A stretch of 64,000 bases of DNA from positions 62,001-126,000 of the forward strand of contig JAILGF010000071.1 of the NCBI GenBank assembly GCA_024696945.1. Direction: 5' to 3'. Positions 43,262 through 51,020 of this stretch are shown piece after piece. This stretch comes from Lachnospiraceae bacterium (GTDB taxonomy: Bacteria > Bacillota > Clostridia > Lachnospirales > Lachnospiraceae). Below the pieces are notes generated by a model. That model was given only the letters and a program-made list of their open reading frames with translations, was not told where the DNA came from and did not search any database. The position numbers were made by a program, and so were the translations under genes. The stretch's first letter is position 1; every line of letters begins with the position of its first letter.

Positions 43262-43270
43262 CTATTTTAT

Positions 43271-43594
43271 ATGGAAGAAACAGTAGAGATTTTTCTGAAG
43301 GGTGCCGTGATCTTCAGCTCTGTTATAATATTTTTGTGCTTTATAAGAGCAATAATCGGCCCGAGTGTTCCCGACAGACTGATAGCAATAAATATGATAG
43401 GAACTCAGATAATTATAATAATCCTTGAGCTGACGGTTCTTTTGGGAGAAGCATGGCTTGCCGATATAGCTTCAGTATATGCACTCATAAGCTTTTTGGG
43501 AGTGGTAGTGCTTACAAAGATATATATAGGCATATATCGGAAGAAGAATGCGGATGCTTTCAATGCGGCTTCAAAGCAGGGGAGGAAAAAATGA
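43271..43594 (+). CDS. mnhF: Na+/H+ antiporter subunit F (MnhF/MrpF)
   Basis: The 107-residue protein has three transmembrane helices with the MrpF pattern: FSSVIIFLCFIRAIIGPSVPDRLIAINMIG, ILELTVLLGEAWLADIASVYALISFLG and a basic end. It lies 9 bases after mnhE and overlaps mnhG by four bases (ATGA). It is expected to join the membrane arm with MnhE and MnhG. Confidence 0.88.
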   Translation: MEETVEIFLKGAVIFSSVIIFLCFIRAIIGPSVPDRLIAINMIGTQIIIIILELTVLLGEAWLADIASVYALISFLGVVVLTKIYIGIYRKKNADAFNAASKQGRKK

Positions 43595-43920
43595 GCACTT
43601 TCAGAACTATAACGGCAATAGTCCTTATGACCATAGGTATGATATTCATACTTATATCATGCATCGGAGTTTTTCGTATGAAATTTGCCCTGAATAGGAT
43701 GCATTCAGCTTCCATAGCGGATACCTGCGGGATCCTTTTCTGCACAGTCGGATTGTGTGTGCTGTCGGGGTTTACTTTTATGACGCTTAAAATGCTTCTT
43801 GTACTGGTTGTATTTTGGCTGACAAGCCCTATTTCCGGACATCTTATAAGCAATCTTATAAAAACGACCAAGGAGAAGGAATTAAAAGAAAATGCTTTTC
43901 AAAAAGAACTTGAAAAGTAA
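43591..43920 (+). CDS. mnhG: Na+/H+ antiporter subunit G (MnhG/MrpG)
   Basis: The 109-residue protein has three helices and the conserved MrpG core FRMKFALNRMHSASIADTCGILF and LVLVVFWLTSPISGHLI. The frame runs open upstream through mnhF, but ATG 43591 lies five bases after AGGGGAGG and overlaps the mnhF stop. It is the last gene of the set; the next gene has its own promoter. Confidence 0.88.
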   Translation: MSTFRTITAIVLMTIGMIFILISCIGVFRMKFALNRMHSASIADTCGILFCTVGLCVLSGFTFMTLKMLLVLVVFWLTSPISGHLISNLIKTTKEKELKENAFQKELEK

Positions 43921-43934
43921 ACGGTTTAGGGGTA

Positions 43935-43943
43935 TGATATAAT
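43935..43943 (+). promoter_or_regulatory. Extended -10 promoter
   Basis: TGA-TATAAT is an extended -10 element located 29 bases before the GTG at 43972. No good -35 is seen at the right distance, which is normal for extended -10 promoters. It likely drives the 43972 gene and rimO. Confidence 0.55.
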
Positions 43944-43971
43944 AGAAGTTTTAGTATTAGGAGAATGAAAA

Positions 43972-44526
43972 GTGAGCAAGAAAGTTAAGATCATCGTTAT
44001 TTCAGTAGTATGTGTATTGTTGGCAGCCGTTATGACACTTATTGTTATAGAGCAGGTTGGGAAGAGAAAGGTTAAGATTGTAAACAATACCGACAGAAAT
44101 ATCACCAAGCTGCAGGTAATGTTTGAAACAGAGGAAGAAAGTACAGTAATCTGTAGTCTGTTTGATGGTGAACTTCAGAGCGGCAGATCATATTCGGGCA
44201 CATTCGAAACCCAGGATTTCTCATCCGTTCCCGCCGACCTCGGAATGCTTGTTACTTTTGAGGGCGAAGAAGAAATATTTGTTTATGACGGATACTTTGA
44301 CAGCAGATTTGACGGGTCGGTCGATATAGAATTCTTTCAGGCCGAGGGTCAGTATAGGGCTATGCTGTCTGCAACAAGCGGATTGTTCAGAAATTCCGAC
44401 AATACATACATGAAGGATGACGAAATCTTTTTTGATTTCGAGAATGCCGACTGGGATATGGTCGATTTCTGGGGTGACGAAGAAGATATGGAAGAAATGG
44501 ATGACTTTGATATCGTGGAAGAATGA
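43972..44526 (+). CDS. Hypothetical membrane-anchored protein with acidic C-terminus
   Basis: I do not recognise this 184-residue protein. It has a short basic start, one N-terminal transmembrane helix or uncleaved signal (IIVISVVCVLLAAVMTLIVIE), then a beta-rich outside domain of about 100 residues (KIVNNTDRNITKLQVMFE, SGTFETQDFSS, LVTFEGEEEIFVYDGYF). The last 35 residues are nearly all Asp, Glu and aromatic (WGDEEDMEEMDDFDIVEE). The beta-rich part resembles small cell-envelope domains in general, not a named family. The GTG start follows TTAGGAGA. Its stop overlaps the region before rimO, so the two are probably co-translated. Confidence 0.7.
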   Translation: MSKKVKIIVISVVCVLLAAVMTLIVIEQVGKRKVKIVNNTDRNITKLQVMFETEEESTVICSLFDGELQSGRSYSGTFETQDFSSVPADLGMLVTFEGEEEIFVYDGYFDSRFDGSVDIEFFQAEGQYRAMLSATSGLFRNSDNTYMKDDEIFFDFENADWDMVDFWGDEEDMEEMDDFDIVEE

Positions 44527-44528
44527 CT

Positions 44529-45857
44529 ATGAAGATAATGTTTATTTCCTTGGGCTGTGATAAGAATCTTGTCGACAGCGAGAAAATGTCTGCAGGCATT
44601 CTTGATGCGGGCTTTGAGATAACCGATGATCCCCTGGAAGCCGAAGTATGTGTAATAAATACCTGCTGCTTCATCCATGACGCAAAGCAGGAAAGCATAA
44701 ATACAATCCTTGAGACGGCTAGGCTAAAGGAAACGGGCAGATTAAAGACGCTTATCGCAACCGGATGCCTGGCCACAAGGTATGCCGAAGATATCGGAAC
44801 GCTGTTGCCCGAAGTGGATGTAATCCTTTCCTCATCGGCCTCGGATGAACTGATAAATGTCCTTAAAGCCTTGAAGAACGGAAATGCTTCGGAAAAGAGG
44901 ATAGAAAAGGATATTAACAGGGAACCTGAGCTTTCTGAGAAGCGTCTTTTTAACAATTTTAAGAATTACGCTTATCTTAAGATCGCTGACGGCTGTGACA
45001 AGCATTGTACGTACTGCGTTATTCCTTCGATAAAAGGAGCTTATAGGAGTTTCCCGATAGAAAAAATACTGAAGGAAGCCGAGATGGCCGTTAAAGCCGG
45101 AAAGAACGAGCTTATACTTATAGCACAGGAAACTACCCTTTACGGAACGGATACTTACGGGAAAAAGTCAATAGCTGTGCTTCTCGAAAAACTGAACGAA
45201 ATCGAAGGGCTGGAGTGGATCAGGCTGATGTACTGTTATCCCGAAGAAATAGACGATGAGCTTATAAAAGCCATAGCAGACCTTGATAAGGTGGTAAAAT
45301 ATATTGATATGCCGATACAGCATATCTCTGACGGTATACTTAAGAAAATGGGGAGAAGAACCTCGGGTGACGATATAAGAAATATAATCTTGAAATTAAG
45401 GAAGCAGATTCCCGGTATAGTCATAAGGACAAGCCTTATTACAGGATTTCCGGGCGAATGCGAGGAAGACCATCTTGAACTGATGGAGTTCCTTAAGGAA
45501 TTCAAGCTGAACAGGGTAGGGGTCTTTACTTATTCCAAAGAAGAAGGGACTCCTGCAGCAAAGCTAAAGCCCCAGATACTTAAAAGAGTTAAGGAAGCCC
45601 GTCGAAAGGAGCTCATGCTTACCCAGCAGAAAATTGTGTTTGATGAGAACGACAGGCTTGAAGGGCATGAGCTTGAGGCAATTGTCGAGGGTAAGCTGCC
45701 CGAAGAGAACATTTATGTGGGACGGACCTACAGAGATGCTCCTGACGTAGATGGGAGTTGTTTTATCGAATCCGACAGGGACCTTGTCCTTGGAGAAAAA
45801 ATAAAAGTATTAATAAAGAAAGCTTCAGGTTACGACCTGATAGCTACGGAGGTTTGA
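44529..45857 (+). CDS. rimO: Ribosomal protein S12 methylthiotransferase RimO
   Basis: The 442-residue radical SAM methylthiotransferase modifies the conserved Asp of ribosomal protein S12. The N-terminal UPF0004 domain has SLGCDKNLVDSEKM, CVINTCCFIHDAKQES and ATGCLATRY with three cluster cysteines. The radical SAM motif is CDKHCTYCVIP, and a C-terminal TRAM domain ends the protein. The start SLGCDKNLVDSE favours RimO over MiaB. ATG 44529 lies six bases after GGAAGA; ATG 44523 is two codons earlier and has no spacing. Confidence 0.94.
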   Translation: MKIMFISLGCDKNLVDSEKMSAGILDAGFEITDDPLEAEVCVINTCCFIHDAKQESINTILETARLKETGRLKTLIATGCLATRYAEDIGTLLPEVDVILSSSASDELINVLKALKNGNASEKRIEKDINREPELSEKRLFNNFKNYAYLKIADGCDKHCTYCVIPSIKGAYRSFPIEKILKEAEMAVKAGKNELILIAQETTLYGTDTYGKKSIAVLLEKLNEIEGLEWIRLMYCYPEEIDDELIKAIADLDKVVKYIDMPIQHISDGILKKMGRRTSGDDIRNIILKLRKQIPGIVIRTSLITGFPGECEEDHLELMEFLKEFKLNRVGVFTYSKEEGTPAAKLKPQILKRVKEARRKELMLTQQKIVFDENDRLEGHELEAIVEGKLPEENIYVGRTYRDAPDVDGSCFIESDRDLVLGEKIKVLIKKASGYDLIATEV

Positions 45858-45859
45858 TC

Positions 45860-46447
45860 GTGAATACGCCTAATAAGATCACATTATTCAGGGTTATCCT
45901 GATACCTGTATTTATTGTTGTTTTCCTTTGCGGGATACCTGACAGGAAGACCGCGGATATTATAGCGCTTGTTGTCTTTTCTGTGGCTTCCGCTTCGGAT
46001 TTCCTTGACGGATACCTTGCAAGAAAGAACAACATGGTCACCGATTTCGGAAAACTCATGGATCCTCTGGCCGATAAGCTTCTTGTATGTATCGCTCTTA
46101 TCTGCTTTGTAAAGATGAGGGGAGAGGTAGAAGTCGGCAGTTATAGCTTCCCTGCATGGTGTGCTATAATAATCGTGAGCAGGGAATTCATTATCAGCGG
46201 AATAAGGCAGCTTGCTGCCGATAAAGGTATAATAATTGCCGCAGGTATCTGGGGAAAGATAAAGACGGTTGTGCAGCTGTTCATGTGTATAGACTACATT
46301 ATCATGCCTGAGTTTATTAGCGGAGGAATGGAGTGGTTCGCAGTTGCGGGAGTTGTGCTTATGTATCTTGCTACCGCACTCACTGTAATATCATTGGCAG
46401 ATTATCTGCTGAGAAATTGGAAGGTGCTTGAGATCAGCTTTAAGTGA
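45860..46447 (+). CDS. pgsA: CDP-diacylglycerol-glycerol-3-phosphate 3-phosphatidyltransferase
   Basis: The 195-residue membrane enzyme makes phosphatidylglycerol phosphate. The CDP-alcohol phosphotransferase motif is complete: SDFLDGYLARKNNMVTDFGKLMDPLADK gives D-x2-D-G-x2-A-R-x8-G-x3-D-x3-D. The start NTPNKITLFRVILIP is typical of PgsA. The frame is open far upstream inside rimO, but GTG 45860 lies seven bases after GGAGG and just past the rimO stop. The order rimO-pgsA is a conserved Firmicutes pair. Confidence 0.94.
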   Translation: MNTPNKITLFRVILIPVFIVVFLCGIPDRKTADIIALVVFSVASASDFLDGYLARKNNMVTDFGKLMDPLADKLLVCIALICFVKMRGEVEVGSYSFPAWCAIIIVSREFIISGIRQLAADKGIIIAAGIWGKIKTVVQLFMCIDYIIMPEFISGGMEWFAVAGVVLMYLATALTVISLADYLLRNWKVLEISFK

Positions 46448-46479
46448 TGAATACATGATACGGGTGAAAGGAGGTAATA

Positions 46480-47046
46480 ATGAGAAAAGATATACGCTAT
46501 GTCGTAATTCTTGTCGTTATGATCCTCCTTGCCTTATTGTGCCTGTATTGTATTTTTGCCGACAGAGAAAAAGAGGATGACCGGAACAACACCGAGGTAA
46601 CCGGTACCGGACCGATCCCGACCGAAAGGACCATAGTTGTTCCTGACAAGGATCATAATGAGGTATTGCTCGGAACGGTCAGGTTTTATACCGTAAAGCT
46701 TTCACCGAGAAATATCGAGTCTGTAGAAGTAGCAGTGGGAAAGGAAACCGAGGTTACCGCAAAGCTGGTTTCGGAATACATCACCGACGCACTTGAGGAT
46801 GAGGAGATAGAGCTTGATATTTCCGGAATCGAAGAAAAAGACGGGATATGTATAATTAATTTTTCAAGCAGTATAAGAAAGGTTGCGGGATCGGATCCGG
46901 AGCTTGAAAAAATGATATTGGATGCATATTCAATGAGCATAGTAGACAACTGCAACGTGGACGGAGTTTCCTTCAAGATCGAAGGAAAAGCTTATTCCAC
47001 GCAGAACATAACCTTAAACGACGGAGAGGTATATCTTAAGAATTGA
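46480..47046 (+). CDS. GerMN domain-containing membrane protein
   Basis: The 188-residue protein has one N-terminal transmembrane helix (YVVILVVMILLALLCLYCIFA), a linker, and a GerMN-like domain (about 70-180): TVRFYTVKLSP, KLVSEYITDALEDE, GICIINFSSSIRKV, ELEKMILDAYSMSIVDNCNVDGVSFKIEGK. GerMN domains occur in spore germination protein GerM and in envelope lipoproteins. The anchored form suggests an extracytoplasmic structural role; a sporulation link is not proved. The ribosome-binding site AAAGGAGGT is near ideal. Its stop overlaps the TTG start of the next gene. Confidence 0.8.
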   Translation: MRKDIRYVVILVVMILLALLCLYCIFADREKEDDRNNTEVTGTGPIPTERTIVVPDKDHNEVLLGTVRFYTVKLSPRNIESVEVAVGKETEVTAKLVSEYITDALEDEEIELDISGIEEKDGICIINFSSSIRKVAGSDPELEKMILDAYSMSIVDNCNVDGVSFKIEGKAYSTQNITLNDGEVYLKN

Positions 47047-48968
47047 AAGTGATAATTATCGGAGGAGGCGCAGCCGGATTGATGGCGGCATATTCGTGTG
47101 CGAAAAACGGACATGAAGTCCTCCTTATAGAAAAGAACGAGAAGCTCGGGAAAAAGATATATATAACCGGGAAGGGCCGCTGTAATCTGACCAATTACAG
47201 CAGTGGTGCTGATGTATTAAAGAATGTGGTTTCAAATCCTAAATTTCTATATAGCAGTATGCATCAGCTTTCTCCATACGAGACTGTTGATGTTTTTAAT
47301 TCTCTGGGATTGGAAACCAAGATAGAGAGAGGAAACAGGGTATTCCCCGTATCCGATCATGCGTCTGACGTGACAAAAGCCCTTGAAAAGGGAATCCGCG
47401 CTCTGGGCGTAAAAGTATTGCTGAATACGGCTGTGACAGACATAAAAACCGAAAACGGACGCGCAAAGGGCGTAAAAACAGATAAAGCAGGATTTATCGA
47501 GGCAGATGCCGTGATAGTGGCGACCGGAGGTCTCAGCTACCCTTCGACCGGTTCTACCGGGGACGGATACGGATTCGCGGTTTCTCTTGGACACAGTATT
47601 GTTCCGACCGTTCCTTCCCTTGTCGGATTAAAGACCAAAGAGACGTTTGTCAGGGAAATGGAAGGTCTTTCATTAAAGAACATTAAGCTTAAATGTTATG
47701 TAGACGGAAAGGTAAGGTATAAGGAACAGGGGGAAATGCTTTTTACCCATAACGGGGTAAGCGGTCCTCTTATCCTTACGGTTTCCTCGCTGTTTGCAAG
47801 AGAAATGGCTTCCGGCAGCAAAATAATCCTTTCTATCGATTTAAAGCCCGGCCTTTCAGAAGAAGAACTTGACAACAGGCTTTTACGGGATATGACCGCG
47901 ATGAGCAACAAGTCCTTAAAGAATATACTGGGCGGTCTAGTACCGTCTTCAATGGTACCGGTGTTTATAAACGTTATAGGAATCGACGGTGACAAGAAGG
48001 GAAACTCGATCACTATTAAAGAAAGAAGAAGGATCGGTGCATTATTAAAGGACTTTAGGCTCGAAGCAGTAAGGGCCGGAGGTTTTAACGAAGCCGTGAT
48101 CACAAAGGGTGGAGTAAACATAAAGGAAATTGATCCCAAGACCATGGAATCGCTTAAGTGTAAAGGTGTTTATTTTGCCGGCGAGGTAATGGATGTGGAT
48201 GCCCTGACGGGAGGCTACAATCTCCAGATAGCCTGGTCTACCGGTTATCTTGCGGGAATGAGCATAAATAATACTAGTAACAGGGAGAAAAAGAAAATGA
48301 GTACTGTAAGTGTAGCTATAGACGGACCTGCAGGTGCGGGCAAAAGCACGATCGCTAAGCGTGTTGCCAGAGAACTCGGATATATCTATATAGATACCGG
48401 TGCAATGTACAGGGCAATGGGATATTTTCTTATTACAGCCTCGATCGATCTTGATGATGAGGAGAAGGTTGTTGAAGCCTGTGGGAAAATTGACCTTAAG
48501 ACAAAGTATATAGACGGACTCCAGCATGTCATATTAAACGGAAATGACGTGACAGGTTTTATAAGAACCGATGAGGTCGGTGCTGCGGCATCAAAGATAT
48601 CCGCATATAAGAAAGTAAGAGAGATACTTGTTGATCTTCAGCGTAAGATGGCGGAGAATGACAATGTTGTTATGGACGGAAGAGATATCGGTTCGGTAGT
48701 TCTTCCTAACGCAACATTAAAAATATACCTGACTGCCAGTGTTGAGGAGAGGGCAAAACGCAGATATAACGAATATGTGCTTGCCGGACAGGAATGCGAC
48801 CTTGAGCAGATAAAAAAAGACATTGAAGAAAGGGATCACAGGGATATGACAAGGGAGAATTCCCCCTTAGTATGTGTTCCGGATGCCCATGTGGTAGATT
48901 CCTCGTTCATGAATATCGATGAGGTATGTGCAGAGGTATTCAGGCTCGCAGAAGAAGCAAAGGGATGA
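47043..48968 (+). CDS. In-frame fusion: BaiN/YhiN-type flavoprotein + cytidylate kinase
   Basis: One continuous frame of 641 codons joins two normally separate proteins. Residues 1-418 are a BaiN/HI0933-family NAD(P)/FAD oxidoreductase: VIIIGGGAAGLMAAYSCAKNG binds FAD, with KKIYITGKGRCNLTN, VIVATGGLSYPSTGSTGDGY and VYFAGEVMDVDALTGGYNLQIAWSTGYLAG near its natural end. From residue 419, MSTVSVAIDGPAGAGKSTIAKR begins a full (d)CMP kinase. The 13 residues between, INNTSNREKKK and neighbours, look like a former 3' end and ribosome-binding site. Start TTG 47043 overlaps the GerMN stop. Whether the fusion is made, or Cmk is also made alone, cannot be told. Confidence 0.88.
   Translation: MKVIIIGGGAAGLMAAYSCAKNGHEVLLIEKNEKLGKKIYITGKGRCNLTNYSSGADVLKNVVSNPKFLYSSMHQLSPYETVDVFNSLGLETKIERGNRVFPVSDHASDVTKALEKGIRALGVKVLLNTAVTDIKTENGRAKGVKTDKAGFIEADAVIVATGGLSYPSTGSTGDGYGFAVSLGHSIVPTVPSLVGLKTKETFVREMEGLSLKNIKLKCYVDGKVRYKEQGEMLFTHNGVSGPLILTVSSLFAREMASGSKIILSIDLKPGLSEEELDNRLLRDMTAMSNKSLKNILGGLVPSSMVPVFINVIGIDGDKKGNSITIKERRRIGALLKDFRLEAVRAGGFNEAVITKGGVNIKEIDPKTMESLKCKGVYFAGEVMDVDALTGGYNLQIAWSTGYLAGMSINNTSNREKKKMSTVSVAIDGPAGAGKSTIAKRVARELGYIYIDTGAMYRAMGYFLITASIDLDDEEKVVEACGKIDLKTKYIDGLQHVILNGNDVTGFIRTDEVGAAASKISAYKKVREILVDLQRKMAENDNVVMDGRDIGSVVLPNATLKIYLTASVEERAKRRYNEYVLAGQECDLEQIKKDIEERDHRDMTRENSPLVCVPDAHVVDSSFMNIDEVCAEVFRLAEEAKG
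48297..48968 (+). CDS. cmk: (d)CMP kinase (internal start of the fusion frame)
   Basis: Within the fusion frame, ATG 48297 lies nine bases after AGGGAG and would give a 223-residue protein of ordinary Cmk length. VAIDGPAGAGKSTIAKRVAREL is the P-loop; IDTGAMYRAMGY, NVVMDGRDIGSVVLPNATLKIYLTAS, and RDHRDMTRENSPL are conserved Cmk segments. Cmk phosphorylates CMP and dCMP for nucleotide supply and is usually essential. cmk before ispH-S1 is a conserved clostridial order. Confidence 0.85.
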   Translation: MSTVSVAIDGPAGAGKSTIAKRVARELGYIYIDTGAMYRAMGYFLITASIDLDDEEKVVEACGKIDLKTKYIDGLQHVILNGNDVTGFIRTDEVGAAASKISAYKKVREILVDLQRKMAENDNVVMDGRDIGSVVLPNATLKIYLTASVEERAKRRYNEYVLAGQECDLEQIKKDIEERDHRDMTRENSPLVCVPDAHVVDSSFMNIDEVCAEVFRLAEEAKG

Positions 48969-48975
48969 TTATAGT

Positions 48976-50952
48976 ATGATTGTAAAAGTTGCCGAATCAG
49001 CAGGCTTCTGTTTCGGAATCGAACGGGCTGTCAGGACCGTGTACGAACAGCTGGAAAAAAATAAGCCCGTATATACCTATGGACCCATAACGCATAACGA
49101 AACCGTGTGTGATGATCTGACAGCAAAGGGGGTCCGCATCATATCGGGTGAGGATGAGATAGATAATATTTCCGGAGCCATTATTATCATCAGATCCCAC
49201 GGAGTGACCCGGCGTATCTATGAAAAACTGAAGGAAACAGAACTTGGCAGGGGCAATGAGATAGTAGATGCAACATGTACATTTGTAAAAAAAATACACC
49301 GGATAGTAAATGAGGAATCCATTTTGGGAGCCGATACCATCATAATAGGCGACGCATCTCATCCGGAGGTAGAAGGAATCTGCGGCTGGTGCGAGGGAAG
49401 GTGTACCGTACTCGATAACGAGGAAGAAGCAAGGCTTTACGAACCCGGAAAAGCTTCCAAAACCGTTCTGGTTGCCCAGACAACATTTAATATAAATAAA
49501 TTTAAAGTATTGGTTGAAATTTTACAAAAAAGAGTGTATAATATAAATGTTGTTAACTCTATTTGCAACGCTACCGAGAAAAGACAGCGTGAAACAAAGG
49601 AGCTGGCGGCATCTTGCGATGCTATGATTGTTATTGGCGGGAAACATAGTTCCAACACGCAAAAACTGGCGGAAATCTCGGAGAAGGAATGCAAAAATAC
49701 TTACCACATCCAGACAAGCGATGACTTAGACCCGGATGTTTTCAGATCTTTCCGTTGCGTAGGTATTACAGCAGGGGCTTCCACCCCAAAAACTATAATC
49801 AAGGAGGTTCAAGAAATTATGTCAGAAAAAAGTTTTGACGCGATGCTTGACGAATCAATGAAAACAATACACAACGGGGAGGTAGTCGAAGGTAAAGTCA
49901 TTTATGTCAAAGAAGACGAGATTGCTCTTGACATAGGATATAAGGCAGACGGGATCATTCCAAGAAGCGAATACACCAATCAACCCAACCTTGATCTGCG
50001 CACCGTTGTAAAAGAAGGTGATACGATTCAGGCAAAGGTACTTAAGGTTAATGATGGTGAGGGTCAGGTTTCACTGACTTACAAGAGGCTTGCGGCTGAG
50101 CGCGGAAGTGAGAAGCTCTTAAAGGCCTTTGAAAACAAAGAGATACTTAAGGCTAAGGTTACAGAGGTCCTTGGCGGCGGTATCTGTGTAGTATACGACG
50201 AGACAAGAGTATTTATTCCCGCAAGTCTTGTTTCCGATACATATGAAAGAAATCTTGACAAATATAAGGATCAGGAGATCGAATTCCTGGTTACAGAATT
50301 CCAGCCTAAGAAGAGAAGGATCATCGGCGACCGCAAGCAGATCCTTGTTGCAAGGAAGGCAGAGGCTATGAAGAAGCTCTTCGAAACCATAAAGGTTGGC
50401 GACGTTATCGAAGGTACCGTTAAGAACATTACCGATTTCGGTGCATTCATCGACATCGGCGGAGCTGACGGACTGCTTCACATTTCTGAAATGTCATGGG
50501 GCAGGATCGACAATCCCAAGAAGGTATTCAAGGTTGGCGATACAGTCAGAACATTTATTAAAGACATCCAGGGAAATAAGGTTGCGCTTTCATTGAAATT
50601 CCCTGATCAGAATCCTTGGGCTGATGCAGAAGAAAAGTTTGCAGTCGGCAACATCGTTAAGGGTAAGGTTGCCCGTATGACCGATTTCGGTGCATTTATC
50701 GAGCTTTTCCCCGGTGTTGATGCACTTCTTCATGTATCACAGATTTCTAGAGATCATATAGAAAAGCCTTCAGACATCCTGAAGGTTGGACAGGAAGTTG
50801 AAGCAAAGATCCTTGACTTAAATCTTGAAGACAAGAAGATCAGCCTGAGCATGAAGGCACTCCTTCCTCCTAAAGAGGATGAGGAGCCCGCTGCAGATGA
50901 AGAGCCTGCTGTGGCCGACCAGTCTGAGGAGAGCGCTAACGAAAACGCATAA
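48976..50952 (+). CDS. ispH: IspH (HMB-PP reductase) fused to ribosomal protein S1-like domains
   Basis: The 658-residue bifunctional protein has IspH at about 1-278. It reduces HMB-PP to IPP/DMAPP in the MEP pathway and uses a 4Fe-4S cluster on Cys12 (SAGFCFGIERAV), Cys101 (DATCTF) and Cys197 (NSICNATEKRQRE). From about 282, four S1 RNA-binding domains follow (EGKVIYVKEDEIALDIGYKADGI, then TDFGAFIDIGGADGLLHISEMSW and TDFGAFIELFPGVDALLHVSQIS), then an acidic tail. This fusion is well known in Clostridia. ATG 48976 is preferred over the open upstream frame, which lies in cmk. An internal AAGGAGG before ATG 49819 may allow S1 alone. Confidence 0.94.
   Translation: MIVKVAESAGFCFGIERAVRTVYEQLEKNKPVYTYGPITHNETVCDDLTAKGVRIISGEDEIDNISGAIIIIRSHGVTRRIYEKLKETELGRGNEIVDATCTFVKKIHRIVNEESILGADTIIIGDASHPEVEGICGWCEGRCTVLDNEEEARLYEPGKASKTVLVAQTTFNINKFKVLVEILQKRVYNINVVNSICNATEKRQRETKELAASCDAMIVIGGKHSSNTQKLAEISEKECKNTYHIQTSDDLDPDVFRSFRCVGITAGASTPKTIIKEVQEIMSEKSFDAMLDESMKTIHNGEVVEGKVIYVKEDEIALDIGYKADGIIPRSEYTNQPNLDLRTVVKEGDTIQAKVLKVNDGEGQVSLTYKRLAAERGSEKLLKAFENKEILKAKVTEVLGGGICVVYDETRVFIPASLVSDTYERNLDKYKDQEIEFLVTEFQPKKRRIIGDRKQILVARKAEAMKKLFETIKVGDVIEGTVKNITDFGAFIDIGGADGLLHISEMSWGRIDNPKKVFKVGDTVRTFIKDIQGNKVALSLKFPDQNPWADAEEKFAVGNIVKGKVARMTDFGAFIELFPGVDALLHVSQISRDHIEKPSDILKVGQEVEAKILDLNLEDKKISLSMKALLPPKEDEEPAADEEPAVADQSEESANENA
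49801..49821 (+). promoter_or_regulatory. Internal ribosome-binding site at the IspH/S1 junction
   Basis: AAGGAGG at 49801-49807 lies 11 bases before ATG 49819, which starts the S1 part (MSEKSFDAMLDESMK). It looks like the fossil start of a formerly separate S1 gene and might still be used. Confidence 0.5.
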
Positions 50953-50964
50953 TTAATTAACTCT

Positions 50965-51006
50965 GAACAGACTTAAAAAGAATTTTTTAGGTCTGTTCTT
51001 TTTTTT
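50965..51006 (+). terminator. Strong terminator after ispH-S1
   Basis: GAACAGAC pairs with GTCTGTTC, extended inwards by an A-rich/T-rich pairing, followed by about eight T. The following cheR ribosome-binding site begins at its edge. Confidence 0.9.
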
Positions 51007-51020
51007 GGGAGGAAAAGGTC

